Origin: Hymenobacter psoromatis
GTDB taxonomy: Bacteria; Bacteroidota; Bacteroidia; Cytophagales; Hymenobacteraceae
Assembly (NCBI RefSeq): GCF_020012125.1
Contig: NZ_JAIFAG010000001.1
Coordinates: forward strand, 2,542,001 to 2,606,000
Length of the DNA stretch: 64,000 bases
Reading direction: 5' to 3'
The translations under genes were made by a program, and so were the position numbers. Positions 27,422 to 36,290 of this stretch are shown here, one piece after another. Below the pieces are notes generated by a model. The model had not been told where the DNA came from. It saw nothing but the letters and a program-made list of their open reading frames with translations, and searched no databases. Position 1 is the stretch's first letter; every line of letters begins with the position of its first letter.

Positions 27422-28555
27422 ATGGAATCAGCAAACGAAAAAAAAGTACTCGTCGCGGGTGCCAGCATCGCCGGACTCTCCACCGCCTACTGGCTGAATA
27501 AGTTGGGCTACCACGTGACGGTGATAGAATTGGCCAGCGAACCCCGCCTGGGCGGGGCGGCCATTAATGTGCAGGGCGCAGCCCTGGCTAGCGCCCGGCG
27601 CATGGGCATTTTTGAGCAGTTGAAAGCCTATCGCTTACCACCCTTGCAGTTTGAATTTAAAAATGCCGACGATGTGACAGAAAACCCGCTGCTACCTCCA
27701 GAGGGGCCCGAATTGCTTTCGGACGACGACCCCGAAGAAATCGAGATTGAGCGGGATAAGTTGGTAACTATTCTCCTGGGTGCGCTCCAGAATACGGTTG
27801 ATTTCCTGTTTGACAACCGCATCACGGGGCTGAGCGAAACTGCCGACGCTATCCACGTGACGTTCAAACAAGGCTCCCCCCGCGCCTTCGACTTGGTATT
27901 TGGCTGCGATGGGCTGCATTCTGGCGTGCGACAGCTATGGTTTGGGCACGAATCGGAATACTCCTGTTTTATGGAGCACTATGCGTCGCTCACCATCGTC
28001 AACCACTTGTTGCTAGCACAAAACACCGCCCAACTGTATAGTGCGCCGGGCAAGGGCGTGCTGCTAAATGCGTACAATGGGAAAACCGACATTATTTTTT
28101 GGTTTTTCTCCGAGCAAGAAATTCCATACAATTACCGGGATGCCGCGCAGCAACAAGAAATTGTGCTGAGACAGTTTGCCGGCATGGGCTGGCGAACCGC
28201 TGAATTACTGGCAGAAGTAGCGGAGGCGGGCATTTCTTACTTTGATAAATTCTGCCAAATAAAGATGCCCTCGTGGACCAAAGGCCGCGTGGCATTGGTG
28301 GGCGACGCCGGCTATTGTGCGTCGCCCGCGGCGGGCATTGGGGCCTCGCTAGCCATGACTGGTGCCGTGGCCGTAGCGGATGCGTTGGCAACGCACGACG
28401 GTAATTTTGACGCGGCGTTTCAAGCGTACAACCACGCGCTGCGGCCGTTTGTGGAGGAAACGCAAGCCACCGCCGTCACGATGCTGAGCACTTTTTTCGT
28501 CCCCAAAACCGAAGAAGCTATTCGCACCCGAAACGCGCAGATAGCACCGCTGTAG
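27422..28555 (+). CDS. FAD-dependent monooxygenase (PHBH/TetX-like)
   Basis: The 377-residue flavoprotein has the G-A-S-I-A-G-L-S dinucleotide-binding loop near residue 13. Near residue 295, GRVALVGDAGYCASPAAGIGAS is the GD motif that contacts the FAD ribityl and pyrophosphate in class A monooxygenases, and DLVFGCDGLHSGVR is the DG motif. These enzymes hydroxylate aromatic or polyketide-like compounds with NAD(P)H and O2; the TetX subgroup inactivates tetracyclines. The substrate cannot be told here. It lies behind a dedicated AraC-type gene, suggesting an inducible detoxification pair. Confidence 0.87.
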   Translation: MESANEKKVLVAGASIAGLSTAYWLNKLGYHVTVIELASEPRLGGAAINVQGAALASARRMGIFEQLKAYRLPPLQFEFKNADDVTENPLLPPEGPELLSDDDPEEIEIERDKLVTILLGALQNTVDFLFDNRITGLSETADAIHVTFKQGSPRAFDLVFGCDGLHSGVRQLWFGHESEYSCFMEHYASLTIVNHLLLAQNTAQLYSAPGKGVLLNAYNGKTDIIFWFFSEQEIPYNYRDAAQQQEIVLRQFAGMGWRTAELLAEVAEAGISYFDKFCQIKMPSWTKGRVALVGDAGYCASPAAGIGASLAMTGAVAVADALATHDGNFDAAFQAYNHALRPFVEETQATAVTMLSTFFVPKTEEAIRTRNAQIAPL

Positions 28556-28795
28556 TGGGTAGGTCTGGCGCAATGGCTTGGTCCGCATCAAGGCTCCCTC
28601 GCACCCGAACCGACCAGCGCGAGCATCGTGTGGGTGCGCTGAACGCGGCTTGATGCGCGCAATGCCAGTTCACCATGACGAACGGCTTTGCTTACCTTCT
28701 GCCTAATTATTTTTCTGGCCCTTGCCAAGCCCTCGGCCTACTTTCCCGGTTGTGCTTATTCACCGGCCACACGCCGCTGGTTGCCGCTTTTTTCC

Positions 28796-29941
28796 ATGCT
28801 CTCCGAACCTACCTATCTGGCCGCCCGCATGGTGGCCCCAGACCTCGAAACGCACTTTGCCCAGCACCGGGCGGCGGCGCTGCTGCTGCCCGATGCCCCG
28901 GCCCTACCCCCCACTCCGCCCGCCGCCCTGCTTGAAGCCCTGATTGACGTGGCCTTCTGGGCCAGCCTGCGGCGCGAGGAGGGCCGGCCGCCGCGCATTT
29001 CGCTGGCGCTGCTCACGCCCGAGGAGGCCGAGCAGCCACTGCGGTTTGGGCACCGGCTGCGCCTCACGCCGCAGTCGCTCATCAAGCTAGCGCCGGCCGT
29101 GGAGCACCCCGGCGTGCACCTGGGGGTAGGGTACGATGAGGAGGGCCTCTACCTGTGGGGCACGGCCAGCCGGGTGCCGCCGGTGTGCTTTGTGCTGGAA
29201 GTGGTGGAGCCCGGCCTGCTGGTGGCCAAGCACCGCCGGGCTGACGGCTTCGGCAAGTTTGTGAACGTGGCCGTGCTGCGCGGCGACCACGTGCGGGTGG
29301 TGGACGAGGAAACCCAGGGCCTGGCCGACTACCCCGCCCTGCGCGCCTCGCTGCCGAACATTGCGCGAGTGGCTGCCGCTCACGACGGCCCGGCCGTGGA
29401 CGTGCGCCTGGAGCTGGCCCGCGCCATGCGGGCGCACGGCCGCGGCGGCCTGCTGCTGGTGGTGCCGCCCGGCTCCGAGGCCTGGCGCGCCTCCATTGTG
29501 GAGCCCCTGAGCTACCCCGTGGTGCCGCCCTACGCCCTCATTGCCAGCCTACTAGCCGAGCCCGACCACCACCGCCCCGACTGGCCCGAAAACCTGCTCG
29601 AAGCCATTGAGGTGCTCGGCGGCTTCACGGCCGTGGACGGGGCCACGGTGGTGACGCGGCAGTTCGCACTACTGGCCTTCGGGGCCAAGGTAACGCGCCG
29701 CGCCGATGGCTCGTCCGTGGCCCAAATCCTGCTCACCGAGCCCGTGCTGGGTAATCAGGCTACCCTCCTACCCCCCGCCCAGAACGGCGGCACCCGCCAC
29801 CTGGCCGCCGCCCAGTTCGTGCACGACCAGCCCGACAGCCTGGCCCTGGTCGCCTCGCAGGACGGCAATTTCACCGTCTTCTCATGGTCAGAAGAATTGC
29901 AGCTGGTTCATGCTCATCGCATCGACGTGCTGCTGCTGTGA
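28796..29941 (+). CDS. DisA-N/DACNV-like nucleotide-sensor protein
   Basis: From ATG 28796 the product has 381 residues; the frame runs upstream to 28688 but into unrelated hydrophobic codons. The C-terminal third carries V-D-G-A-T-V-V (about residue 279) and G-G-T-R-H-L-A-A (about residue 331). These are the positions of the DGA and RHR motifs of diadenylate cyclase (DisA-N) domains. The second motif reads RHL instead of RHR, and the rest is diverged, which matches what has been called the DACNV probable sensor domain. I infer nucleotide sensing rather than c-di-AMP synthesis. The N-terminal 200 residues are alpha/beta and unassigned. The stop codon touches a large palindrome. Confidence 0.6.
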   Translation: MLSEPTYLAARMVAPDLETHFAQHRAAALLLPDAPALPPTPPAALLEALIDVAFWASLRREEGRPPRISLALLTPEEAEQPLRFGHRLRLTPQSLIKLAPAVEHPGVHLGVGYDEEGLYLWGTASRVPPVCFVLEVVEPGLLVAKHRRADGFGKFVNVAVLRGDHVRVVDEETQGLADYPALRASLPNIARVAAAHDGPAVDVRLELARAMRAHGRGGLLLVVPPGSEAWRASIVEPLSYPVVPPYALIASLLAEPDHHRPDWPENLLEAIEVLGGFTAVDGATVVTRQFALLAFGAKVTRRADGSSVAQILLTEPVLGNQATLLPPAQNGGTRHLAAAQFVHDQPDSLALVASQDGNFTVFSWSEELQLVHAHRIDVLLL

Positions 29942-30030
29942 GTAGGGTGCGGGGCTTGCTCCCGCCCGTCGTTGAACGACTTGCGCCTGTTTCGTTCAAC
30001 GACGGGCGGGCACAAGCCCCGCACCCTACT
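29941..30030. repeat. Class C palindromic element, 39-bp arms
   Basis: The arms 29941-29979 and 29992-30030 are reverse complements with two mismatches around a 12-nt loop. It is the better-preserved copy of the element at 20178-20265. It begins on the last base of the DACNV-like gene's stop codon and ends 15 nt from the dGTPase stop, so it fills the convergent intergenic space. Confidence 0.85.
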
Positions 30031-30044
30031 TTCAATAAAGTACT

Positions 30045-31433
30045 TTAAAGCCCCCTGGGCAGCTCAATTCCCTTAATCGTTTTGTACAAGCTCAGCGCGT
30101 GCTGGTCGGTCAGACCCGCTACGTAGTCAGTGAGCAAGAGAATCTGCTCATAAGCCGACGCGCCGGCCTGCGGACCAATGGCCCGGAACTGGGGGGGTAG
30201 CAAATCGAGCAGCTTACGCGAGCGGTGGTTGACTTGCTTATCGAAAATGGCGCACAGAAACGCATCGAGCAGGCCGCCGAGCACCTCGAAGCCGGCGGCC
30301 TCGATTTCGAGCACCGGGCGCGAGCGGTAGAGGCGCTCAATGCTCAGGCGCTGAATCTCTTGCAGGTGCGCGTAGCCGTGCAGCTCCTTCACCAGCGGCG
30401 CGTCGTAGGTACCGGCCAGGATGGCAGGTACGTGCTGGGCGAAGCGGCCGGCGGTTTCGTCCACCAATTGGCCGATGAGCGTGGCGCGCAGGTAACCCAG
30501 CTCCTCCTGCCAGGCGCGCCACTGCAAGCCGCCACTGCTGCTGCTTTTGGGGCGGGCAGGAGAAACGCTGGGGGCGGTGGCACGCAGCTCGCGCAACAGG
30601 GCCAGGCCGCGCTCGTGGTCGATGAGGCCCAGCTTGAGGCCGTCTTCAAAGTCGATAATGCGGTAGCATATATCGTCGGCTGCCTCTACCAGAAAGGCCA
30701 GCGGGTGGCGGTGGTAGAAGCCGGCCGCCACGTCTTTGGGCAATAGATTCAGCTCGTCGGCCACGAGCCGGAAGCGCTGGCTTTCGGCCTGAAAATAGCC
30801 GTATTTCTTCTCGCTGGCCCCGTTTTGCTTTTTCTCAGGATTAATAACTGAGGGCCGCGGATACTTCGTGAACGCGCCCAGCGTGGCGTAGGTCAGCCCC
30901 AGCCCGGCCGAGCCGCTGCTGAGCGCGGGGTAGGTGTGAGTGAGAATGCGGAAGCCGGCCGCATTGCCCTCAAAATGCAGTAAATCGGCCAGCTCGGCGG
31001 CGCTGAGGCCGGTGGTGAAGCGCTCGGCGGCCCGGCTGGCGAAGTAGGCCGAAATGGCATCCTCGCCGGAGTGACCGAAGGGCGGGTTGCCGATGTCGTG
31101 GGCCAGGCAGGCGGCGGCCACAATGTCGCCGCAGTCCTCGGCAAAGTCGGGCAGGGCGCGGGCAATTTCGGGGTCATTTTCCAGCACCCGGCGGGCCGAG
31201 AGGCGGCCCAGCGAGCGGCCCACGCAGGCCGTTTCGAGTGAGTGCGTAAGGCGGGTGTGCACGAAATCAGTTTCGGGCAGCGGCATCACCTGCGTTTTGC
31301 GCTGCAAGCGCCGGAAGGCCGACGAAAATACTACCCGGTCATAATCAGCGAGGTAGGGCGAGCGGCCGGGCATGGGCACCTCGGCCGGTCGGTCGGGGTA
31401 GCGGCGAGTAGAGAGGAGTTGCGGCCAGGTCAT
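30045..31433 (-). CDS. dgt: Deoxyguanosinetriphosphate triphosphohydrolase-like HD protein
   Basis: I use ATG 31433 (MTWPQLLSTRRYPDRP), giving 462 residues; a TTG at 31448 is the alternative. The metal-binding HD motif is intact: H-T-R-L-T-H-S-L-E-T, then C-L-A-H-D-I-G-N-P-P-F-G-H, and a later D in EAADDICYRIIDFE. The family hydrolyses dGTP (or other dNTPs) to nucleoside and tripolyphosphate, controlling dNTP pools, and some members defend against phage. The length fits type I Dgt. A TAGTTTTG box lies 22 nt before the ATG. Confidence 0.92.
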   Translation of the reverse strand: MTWPQLLSTRRYPDRPAEVPMPGRSPYLADYDRVVFSSAFRRLQRKTQVMPLPETDFVHTRLTHSLETACVGRSLGRLSARRVLENDPEIARALPDFAEDCGDIVAAACLAHDIGNPPFGHSGEDAISAYFASRAAERFTTGLSAAELADLLHFEGNAAGFRILTHTYPALSSGSAGLGLTYATLGAFTKYPRPSVINPEKKQNGASEKKYGYFQAESQRFRLVADELNLLPKDVAAGFYHRHPLAFLVEAADDICYRIIDFEDGLKLGLIDHERGLALLRELRATAPSVSPARPKSSSSGGLQWRAWQEELGYLRATLIGQLVDETAGRFAQHVPAILAGTYDAPLVKELHGYAHLQEIQRLSIERLYRSRPVLEIEAAGFEVLGGLLDAFLCAIFDKQVNHRSRKLLDLLPPQFRAIGPQAGASAYEQILLLTDYVAGLTDQHALSLYKTIKGIELPRGL

Positions 31434-31455
31434 TTTGTCAATGAACAACGAGGCA

Positions 31456-31463
31456 CAAAACTA
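31456..31463 (-). promoter_or_regulatory. -7 promoter box TAGTTTTG for the dGTPase gene
   Basis: The reverse complement reads TAGTTTTG, a full match to TAnnTTTG, 22 nt before the chosen ATG at 31433. Confidence 0.5.
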
Positions 31464-31511
31464 ACAGTAGCTTTACAGCTTACTGCGTCACTACAAAATA
31501 TTTGGTTGCTG

Positions 31512-32381
31512 ATGGCTCGCCGCAAACATATTGATGTTCCAACCACTGACAATCTTCTCAAACCAGTCATTGAGGCACTTATCCAACTCGGTGGTTCAGG
31601 GACTATCGAGGAAATTAACGAAAAGGTATACAGTCTTTTAGAACTCGGGACTCAGACTCTACAAATCCAACATGGGGCAGATGGTCGCTCCGAAATTGAG
31701 TACAGGCTAGCTTGGGCTAGAACTCATTTGAAAGCAGCTGGTATCATTACAAACTCAGCTCGCAAGGTATGGGCACTCGTGAGAACGAATACGAGGGCTA
31801 GTGAACTCAATTCAGCTGAAATAACGAAGCTTGCAAGACAAAAGACTGGCGAGAGAAATAGTAGTGCTCTACCTGCCGACGCTGAAGTTCCAATTATTGA
31901 AGAAGTCATAGACGAAGCACCTAACTGGCAAGAGCGACTTCTAATTATTCTTCTTAATATTCCACCCGATGCCTTTGAGAGATTGACTCAGAGACTATTA
32001 CGCGAAAGTGGTTTCGTACAAGTTGAAGTAACAGGTAAAACTAACGATGGCGGTATTGATGGCAAAGGCATCGTGCGTATTAGTGGTTTTTTAAGCTTCC
32101 ACGTAATATTTCAATGCAAGCGCTATAAAGGTTCTATCAGCTCTGGACAAATCCGTGACTTCCGTGGAGCTATGCAAGGTCGTGCTGATAAGGGGTTGTT
32201 TATTACCACTGGCACTTTCAGCCGCGAGGCAACTAAAGAGGCCACGAGAGACGGTGCGCCACCTATTGATTTAATCGATGGAGAATTATTGTGCGAAAAA
32301 TTAAAGGAGTTTAAACTTGGTGTTCAAACCGAATTAGTTGAGATAGTTGAGCTACATCCAGCTTGGTTTACAAATCTTTAA
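31512..32381 (+). CDS. Mrr-type restriction endonuclease (type IV)
   Basis: From ATG 31512 (MARRKHIDVPTTDNLLKPV) the protein is 289 residues. The N-terminal 90 residues form the Mrr_N winged-helix domain (GGSGTIEEINEKVYSLLEL). The C-terminal domain is the Mrr catalytic fold: FERLTQRLLRESGFVQVEVTG, NDGGIDGKGIV near residue 178 and FQCKRY near residue 200, giving the D...Q-x-K catalytic set. Such enzymes cut modified (methylated) foreign DNA. The gene is notably more AT-rich than its neighbours and is divergent from the dGTPase gene, with about 80 nt between starts. No methyltransferase is adjacent, as expected for type IV. Confidence 0.9.
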   Translation: MARRKHIDVPTTDNLLKPVIEALIQLGGSGTIEEINEKVYSLLELGTQTLQIQHGADGRSEIEYRLAWARTHLKAAGIITNSARKVWALVRTNTRASELNSAEITKLARQKTGERNSSALPADAEVPIIEEVIDEAPNWQERLLIILLNIPPDAFERLTQRLLRESGFVQVEVTGKTNDGGIDGKGIVRISGFLSFHVIFQCKRYKGSISSGQIRDFRGAMQGRADKGLFITTGTFSREATKEATRDGAPPIDLIDGELLCEKLKEFKLGVQTELVEIVELHPAWFTNL

Positions 32382-32842
32382 CATAAGATAGGTCGCCTAT
32401 CCCTATCGTTTGCGTTGGTCAAATTTGCCTCCGGCCTGCTGACTCGCGCCGAATACGAATGCTTAGTTAAGCTGGCGATGTGGCAAAAACAGTGAATAAT
32501 GAACAGTTTGTTACTGCTCACTACTTTTCCCCAATAAGCGCACGGTGGCGTAGGTAATTAGCAGAAAAGCCCAAGACACAGTCCGCTCGTCGGGCGCGCC
32601 GTTCGGTCTGGCAGCGAGCGAACAGCCAGCAGCCCGCCTTATACACCGACTTGGGAGCTGCTCTAAAACACTGGCCTGAAAACCGCTGTAGTAGGTGCCG
32701 GGAGCGGGAAATCGAAAATTAAAGACTGGTCCGGCTAATGAAGTCAGCCGCTCGGCCGCGTCTTTACCCTCAACCATTCGGGTTATTGGCGCGGCCGCGG
32801 GGCGGGCTTCGCCGGCCGGGCGCTCTGGCGAATGAAACCACG
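32382..32842. other. Intergenic region without a supported gene
   Basis: There are about 460 nt between the Mrr and topoisomerase stop codons. The part near 32575-32670 shares, on the reverse strand, a GGCGGGCTGC followed by GGCTGTTCGCTCG with the arms of the MITE-like element at 36060-36217, so it may be a decayed relative. An 88-codon minus-strand frame (32511-32777) lacks any credible protein features. Confidence 0.4.
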
Positions 32843-35413
32843 CTACCCAAATACTGGCACCACGCGCCCCTCGTCAATCTTGAGGGAGGCATCGTACTTC
32901 TTGCCGGTTTTAGCCGAGAGGAAGCCCTTGATGACGCCCGTTTCGCCGCGGCGCAGGAGCTGGCGCAATTGCGTATCGGTCAGCTTTTTGCCGCCCCACT
33001 CGAAGGGCACGCGAAACTGGCAGTCTTCGCGGAAGCGCGAGCAGCCGAAGGCGCTACTGCCCTTGAGTAGGATGCCGAGCCGGCACACGGGGCACGGAAT
33101 CTGGCCGGGGTCGGTGGCGGTGGTGGGCTTGCTTTCGGCGGCGGGCACCAGCTCGGGCTGGAAGTTGGCGTCGAGGGTCAGCGCGCCGTCTATTTTCTCG
33201 CCCGCGCCAGTCACGAAGCCTTTTATCAGCTGCGTGCGGCTTTTGGCCAGCAGGCTTTTCACCTGCGGGTCGGTTAGCTTCTTGCCGAGTATTTCGATGG
33301 GTAGGCGGAACTGGCAGCCCTCGCGGAAGCGGGCGCAGCCAAAGGCCGTTTTGCCGCGCAGGATGTGGCCGGTTTTGCAGGCGGGGCAGGGGCCTAGTGA
33401 AGAGGTAGGAGTTGAGAGTGAAGCGTTATTTTTGGTAACCAGCGTGCCAATTGAAACGGCAGTATTTCTGCTCGCCGTTTGCTCGGTCTTCCCGCCTACC
33501 TCTTCACTCTTCACTGACGACACCATGCGGCCGCCACGGTCGGTTTTTACCTCCTGCACCATCTCGCGCACCAGGCCCTTCAGCTCTTCCAAAAACTGGT
33601 CCGAGGGCAGCTCATTGCGCTCAATCTGGCGCAGCTTCTGCTCCCACTGGCCGGTCAGCTCCGCCGATTTCAGGGTGGGATTTCCAATCAACCCAATCAG
33701 CTCGATGCCCGTGGGGGTGGGTAGGAGGCGCTTTTTATCGCGCCGCACGTAGTTGCGCTTAAACAGCGTTTCGATGATGGCGGCGCGGGTGCTGGGCCGG
33801 CCGATGCCGCTTTCCTTCATGGCCAGGCGCAGCTCCTCGTCGTCGATGTTGCGGCCCGCCGTTTCCATGCCGCGCAGCAGGCTGGCCTCGGTGTAGTCCT
33901 TGGGCGGCTGGGTCATCTTGCTTTCCAGGCGCGGCTGGTGCGGGCCACTCTCGCCCTTGGCAAAGCTGGGCAACAGCGTGCTCACTACGTCGTCGTTCTC
34001 CTCGGCCCCGGTGGGGCTGGCCCCGGCGGGGGGGGTAGGCTTAGGGGCAGTTTGCTGGGTCGGGTCGCCGTAGACCACGCGCCAGCCGGGGCTGAGAATC
34101 TGGCGGCCGCGCACCCGAAACAGGTAGTCGGCAGCCTCGGCCAGCACGGTGGTGTTGCTCACCTCGCAGTCGGGGTAGAAGGCAGCAATGAAGCGACGCG
34201 TGATGATGTCATACACGCTGCTCTCCATGCCACCGCTGGGCCCGCCGCTACCCGTCGGAATAATGGCGTGGTGGTCGGTTACCTTATTGTTATTGAAGAC
34301 CTTAACCGTCTTCGGAATCTTTCTTTCCAGCAAAAAGCCCGTCAGATTCTGGTACCCGATGCCGCGCAGAATACCGGGGATTTTGGGGTAAATATCATCC
34401 GGCAAAAACGTAGTATCGACGCGCGGGTAGCTCACGGCTTTCTTCTCATACAGCGCCTGCACGATTTTGAGCGTGTCTTCCGCTGATAAACCTAATTGAT
34501 TGTTGCACTGCACCTGTAAGCTGGTGAGGTCAAAGAGGCGCGGCGGCGATTCCCTACCCTTCTTAATTTCGACGCTCGTGACGGTGAGCGGCGCGGGCTT
34601 CACGGCTTCCAGGGCTTTAGTGGCCTCCTCTTCCTGCACGAAGTAGCCCAGCGCCCGCAGGCGGCTCTGCTCATCGGGCGCGTCCTGGGCCTGCTTCTGT
34701 TCGGCCTCGGTGTTGATGCGGGTGAAGGTGGTATCGCGGTACTGCGTCTTCAGCACCCAGTACGGCTCGGACCGGAAGTTCCTGATTTCGTGGTGCCTAT
34801 CCACCAGCAAAGCCAGGGTCGGCGTCTGCACCCGCCCGATGCTGAGCAGCTGCTTGTCCTGGTAGGTCGTGTATTTGAGGGTGAAAAGCCGGGTCGCGTT
34901 CAGGCCCAGCAGCCAGTCGCCCACCGCCCGGCTGCGCCCGGCCTGGTAGAGGCTATCGAACTCCTTCCCATCGCGCAGGTTGTTGAAACCCTGCCGGATA
35001 GCCTCCTCCGTGAGCGACGAAATCCAGAGTCGCTTCACCGGCTTGCGGCACTTGGCCTCGTGAATCACCCAGCGCTGAATGACCTCGCCCTCCTGCCCGG
35101 CATCGCCGCAGTTGATGACTTCGGTAGCCGCGTCGAGCAGGCGCTTGATGGTGTTAAACTGCTTGACTACCCCCTCGTCGCGGCGCATGAGCTTGATGCC
35201 GAACTGCTCGGGTATCATGGGCAGGTCGTGCAGGTTCCAGCGCTTCCACTCGGGGCGGTAGTCGTCGGGCTCTTTGAGCTGGCAAAAGTGGCCAAACGTC
35301 CAGGTGACCTGGTAGCCGTTGCCCTCGTAGTAGCCATCCATGCGCCGGTCGGCCCCGATAACCTGAGCTATTTCGCGGGCCACGCTGGGCTTTTCGGCCA
35401 GGCAAACTTTCAT
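32843..35413 (-). CDS. topB: DNA topoisomerase III (type IA)
   Basis: The 856-residue enzyme relaxes and decatenates DNA through a 5'-phosphotyrosine intermediate. The N-terminal TOPRIM domain starts MKVCLAEKPSVAREIA and has INCGDAGQEGE around residue 105, the Bacteroidota variant of DxDREGE. SIGRVQTPTLALLVDR lies near 190, and the active-site Tyr is in V-S-Y-P-R-V-D-T near 315. After a Pro-rich linker and GIGRPSTRA come two zinc-ribbon-like C-terminal repeats (CPACKTGHILRGKTAFGC and CPVCRLGILLKGSSAFGC), each followed by a GKKLTD-x-Q topoisomerase C-terminal repeat. A TATTTTTG box lies 65 nt upstream. Recombination partners such as recQ and recR are elsewhere in the window. Confidence 0.94.
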   Translation of the reverse strand: MKVCLAEKPSVAREIAQVIGADRRMDGYYEGNGYQVTWTFGHFCQLKEPDDYRPEWKRWNLHDLPMIPEQFGIKLMRRDEGVVKQFNTIKRLLDAATEVINCGDAGQEGEVIQRWVIHEAKCRKPVKRLWISSLTEEAIRQGFNNLRDGKEFDSLYQAGRSRAVGDWLLGLNATRLFTLKYTTYQDKQLLSIGRVQTPTLALLVDRHHEIRNFRSEPYWVLKTQYRDTTFTRINTEAEQKQAQDAPDEQSRLRALGYFVQEEEATKALEAVKPAPLTVTSVEIKKGRESPPRLFDLTSLQVQCNNQLGLSAEDTLKIVQALYEKKAVSYPRVDTTFLPDDIYPKIPGILRGIGYQNLTGFLLERKIPKTVKVFNNNKVTDHHAIIPTGSGGPSGGMESSVYDIITRRFIAAFYPDCEVSNTTVLAEAADYLFRVRGRQILSPGWRVVYGDPTQQTAPKPTPPAGASPTGAEENDDVVSTLLPSFAKGESGPHQPRLESKMTQPPKDYTEASLLRGMETAGRNIDDEELRLAMKESGIGRPSTRAAIIETLFKRNYVRRDKKRLLPTPTGIELIGLIGNPTLKSAELTGQWEQKLRQIERNELPSDQFLEELKGLVREMVQEVKTDRGGRMVSSVKSEEVGGKTEQTASRNTAVSIGTLVTKNNASLSTPTSSLGPCPACKTGHILRGKTAFGCARFREGCQFRLPIEILGKKLTDPQVKSLLAKSRTQLIKGFVTGAGEKIDGALTLDANFQPELVPAAESKPTTATDPGQIPCPVCRLGILLKGSSAFGCSRFREDCQFRVPFEWGGKKLTDTQLRQLLRRGETGVIKGFLSAKTGKKYDASLKIDEGRVVPVFG

Positions 35414-35478
35414 CGCAGATTCAAACGGATTAAACGAATTTCGCGGATACGCCCGCTGCGCGGGCTGGCTTTAATCAA

Positions 35479-35486
35479 CAAAAATA
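35479..35486 (-). promoter_or_regulatory. -7 promoter box TATTTTTG upstream of topB
   Basis: The reverse complement reads TATTTTTG and matches TAnnTTTG; it lies 65 nt before the topB ATG. A near-copy of this leader (CAACAAAAATATG at 36453) was carried along by the tandem duplication. Confidence 0.45.
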
Positions 35487-35522
35487 CGTGGCGAAAAGGT
35501 CGGCTTTAAGGAGCCAACGGTC

Positions 35523-35966
35523 TTAGGGTATAGTTTTCGTCGGCTTGAAATACCATTGCCTTAACTCTCGCCGCCATGAGGCAGGCAAGCGATGTCTCTT
35601 AAAATCTTCAGCCATCATCTCCTCACGCCTTTTGCTATACCTCGGTATGGAAGCTAGCTCGCCAATTGTGAACCCTACTGTAATCACGCCCAGCAACGTC
35701 CAATTTAAGCCCTCTTTTGCGTCAGAAGTATGAGCAACTGCCAAAAAAAGCCCCGCTCCAGCACCTACCGTAAGCGGTAGCGCTACGCTGATATTGCGCC
35801 GCCTTGCCGCAAACAGCCGATGCAAGGCCGCCGCCGTATCAGGTGCCGCGGGGGGGGTAGGGAGCGCCGCGCCAAGCAAATCGGGCGCGGAGGCTGGTCG
35901 GGCTTGTTGCGCGGCCGCCGGGCCAAAAACTAGCAGCCATCCTATCGACAGAAAAAAATATTTCAT
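35523..35966 (-). CDS. Small membrane protein, paralogue of 36487-36993
   Basis: The 147-residue protein has a signal peptide (MKYFFLSIGWLLVFGPAAAQ), a Pro/Ala linker with LPTPPAAPDT, and the motif ALHRLFAARRR. One or two membrane helices follow (VALPLTVGAGAGLFLAVAH, LLGVITVGFTIGEL) and a basic C-terminal tail. The first 57 residues are closely similar to those of the gene at 36487-36993, whereas the second half diverges. I recognise no domain. The pair arose by the tandem duplication described here. Confidence 0.65.
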   Translation of the reverse strand: MKYFFLSIGWLLVFGPAAAQQARPASAPDLLGAALPTPPAAPDTAAALHRLFAARRRNISVALPLTVGAGAGLFLAVAHTSDAKEGLNWTLLGVITVGFTIGELASIPRYSKRREEMMAEDFKRHRLPASWRRELRQWYFKPTKTIP

Positions 35967-36059
35967 AGCTTAAGGAAAGAAATTACTCTGCAAAATACGG
36001 CAGTCATTTTCACATTACTTAACCCAAAAAAAGTTACTTAAACTCTGTCTTTTTATCTT

Positions 36060-36217
36060 GAAGCTGTTTAGGAAGTCAGCCTTGCGGCGGGCTGCCGGCT
36101 TTTGGCCGGCTGTCCGCTCGCCATTCGCGCCGCTCGTGCTGGTAAAGAGCGGACAGCCAGCCCAAAAGCCGGCAGCCCGCCCCGAGTGCCGTTTACCTGT
36201 ACTTCCTAAACAGCTTC
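36060..36217. mobile_element. MITE-like element with 17-bp terminal inverted repeats
   Basis: The termini GAAGCTGTTTAGGAAGT (36060-36076) and its reverse complement (36201-36217) are perfect. Inside lies a second long imperfect palindrome (GCGGGCTGCCGG...CCGGCAGCCCGC). The 158-bp element has no coding capacity and is flanked by CTT on both sides, a possible 3-bp target duplication. The paralogous spacer at 36994-37172 has no such insertion, giving an internal empty site. The parent transposase is not in the window. Confidence 0.7.
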
Positions 36218-36290
36218 CTTATAAATTATTGATTCCTAAACTATTTCTTTCAGGAGTCTGACAAATCCAATAATAAAATCAGCTTTTCCC

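Noticed and set aside
28560..28680. Imperfect palindrome around CGCATCAAG/CTTGATGCG
   Set aside because: Only about 8-10 bp pair well and the rest is mismatched, so I do not call it a repeat element.
32511..32777. 88-codon minus-strand frame
   Set aside because: Starts and ends in intergenic sequence with repeat-like content; no signal peptide or domain.
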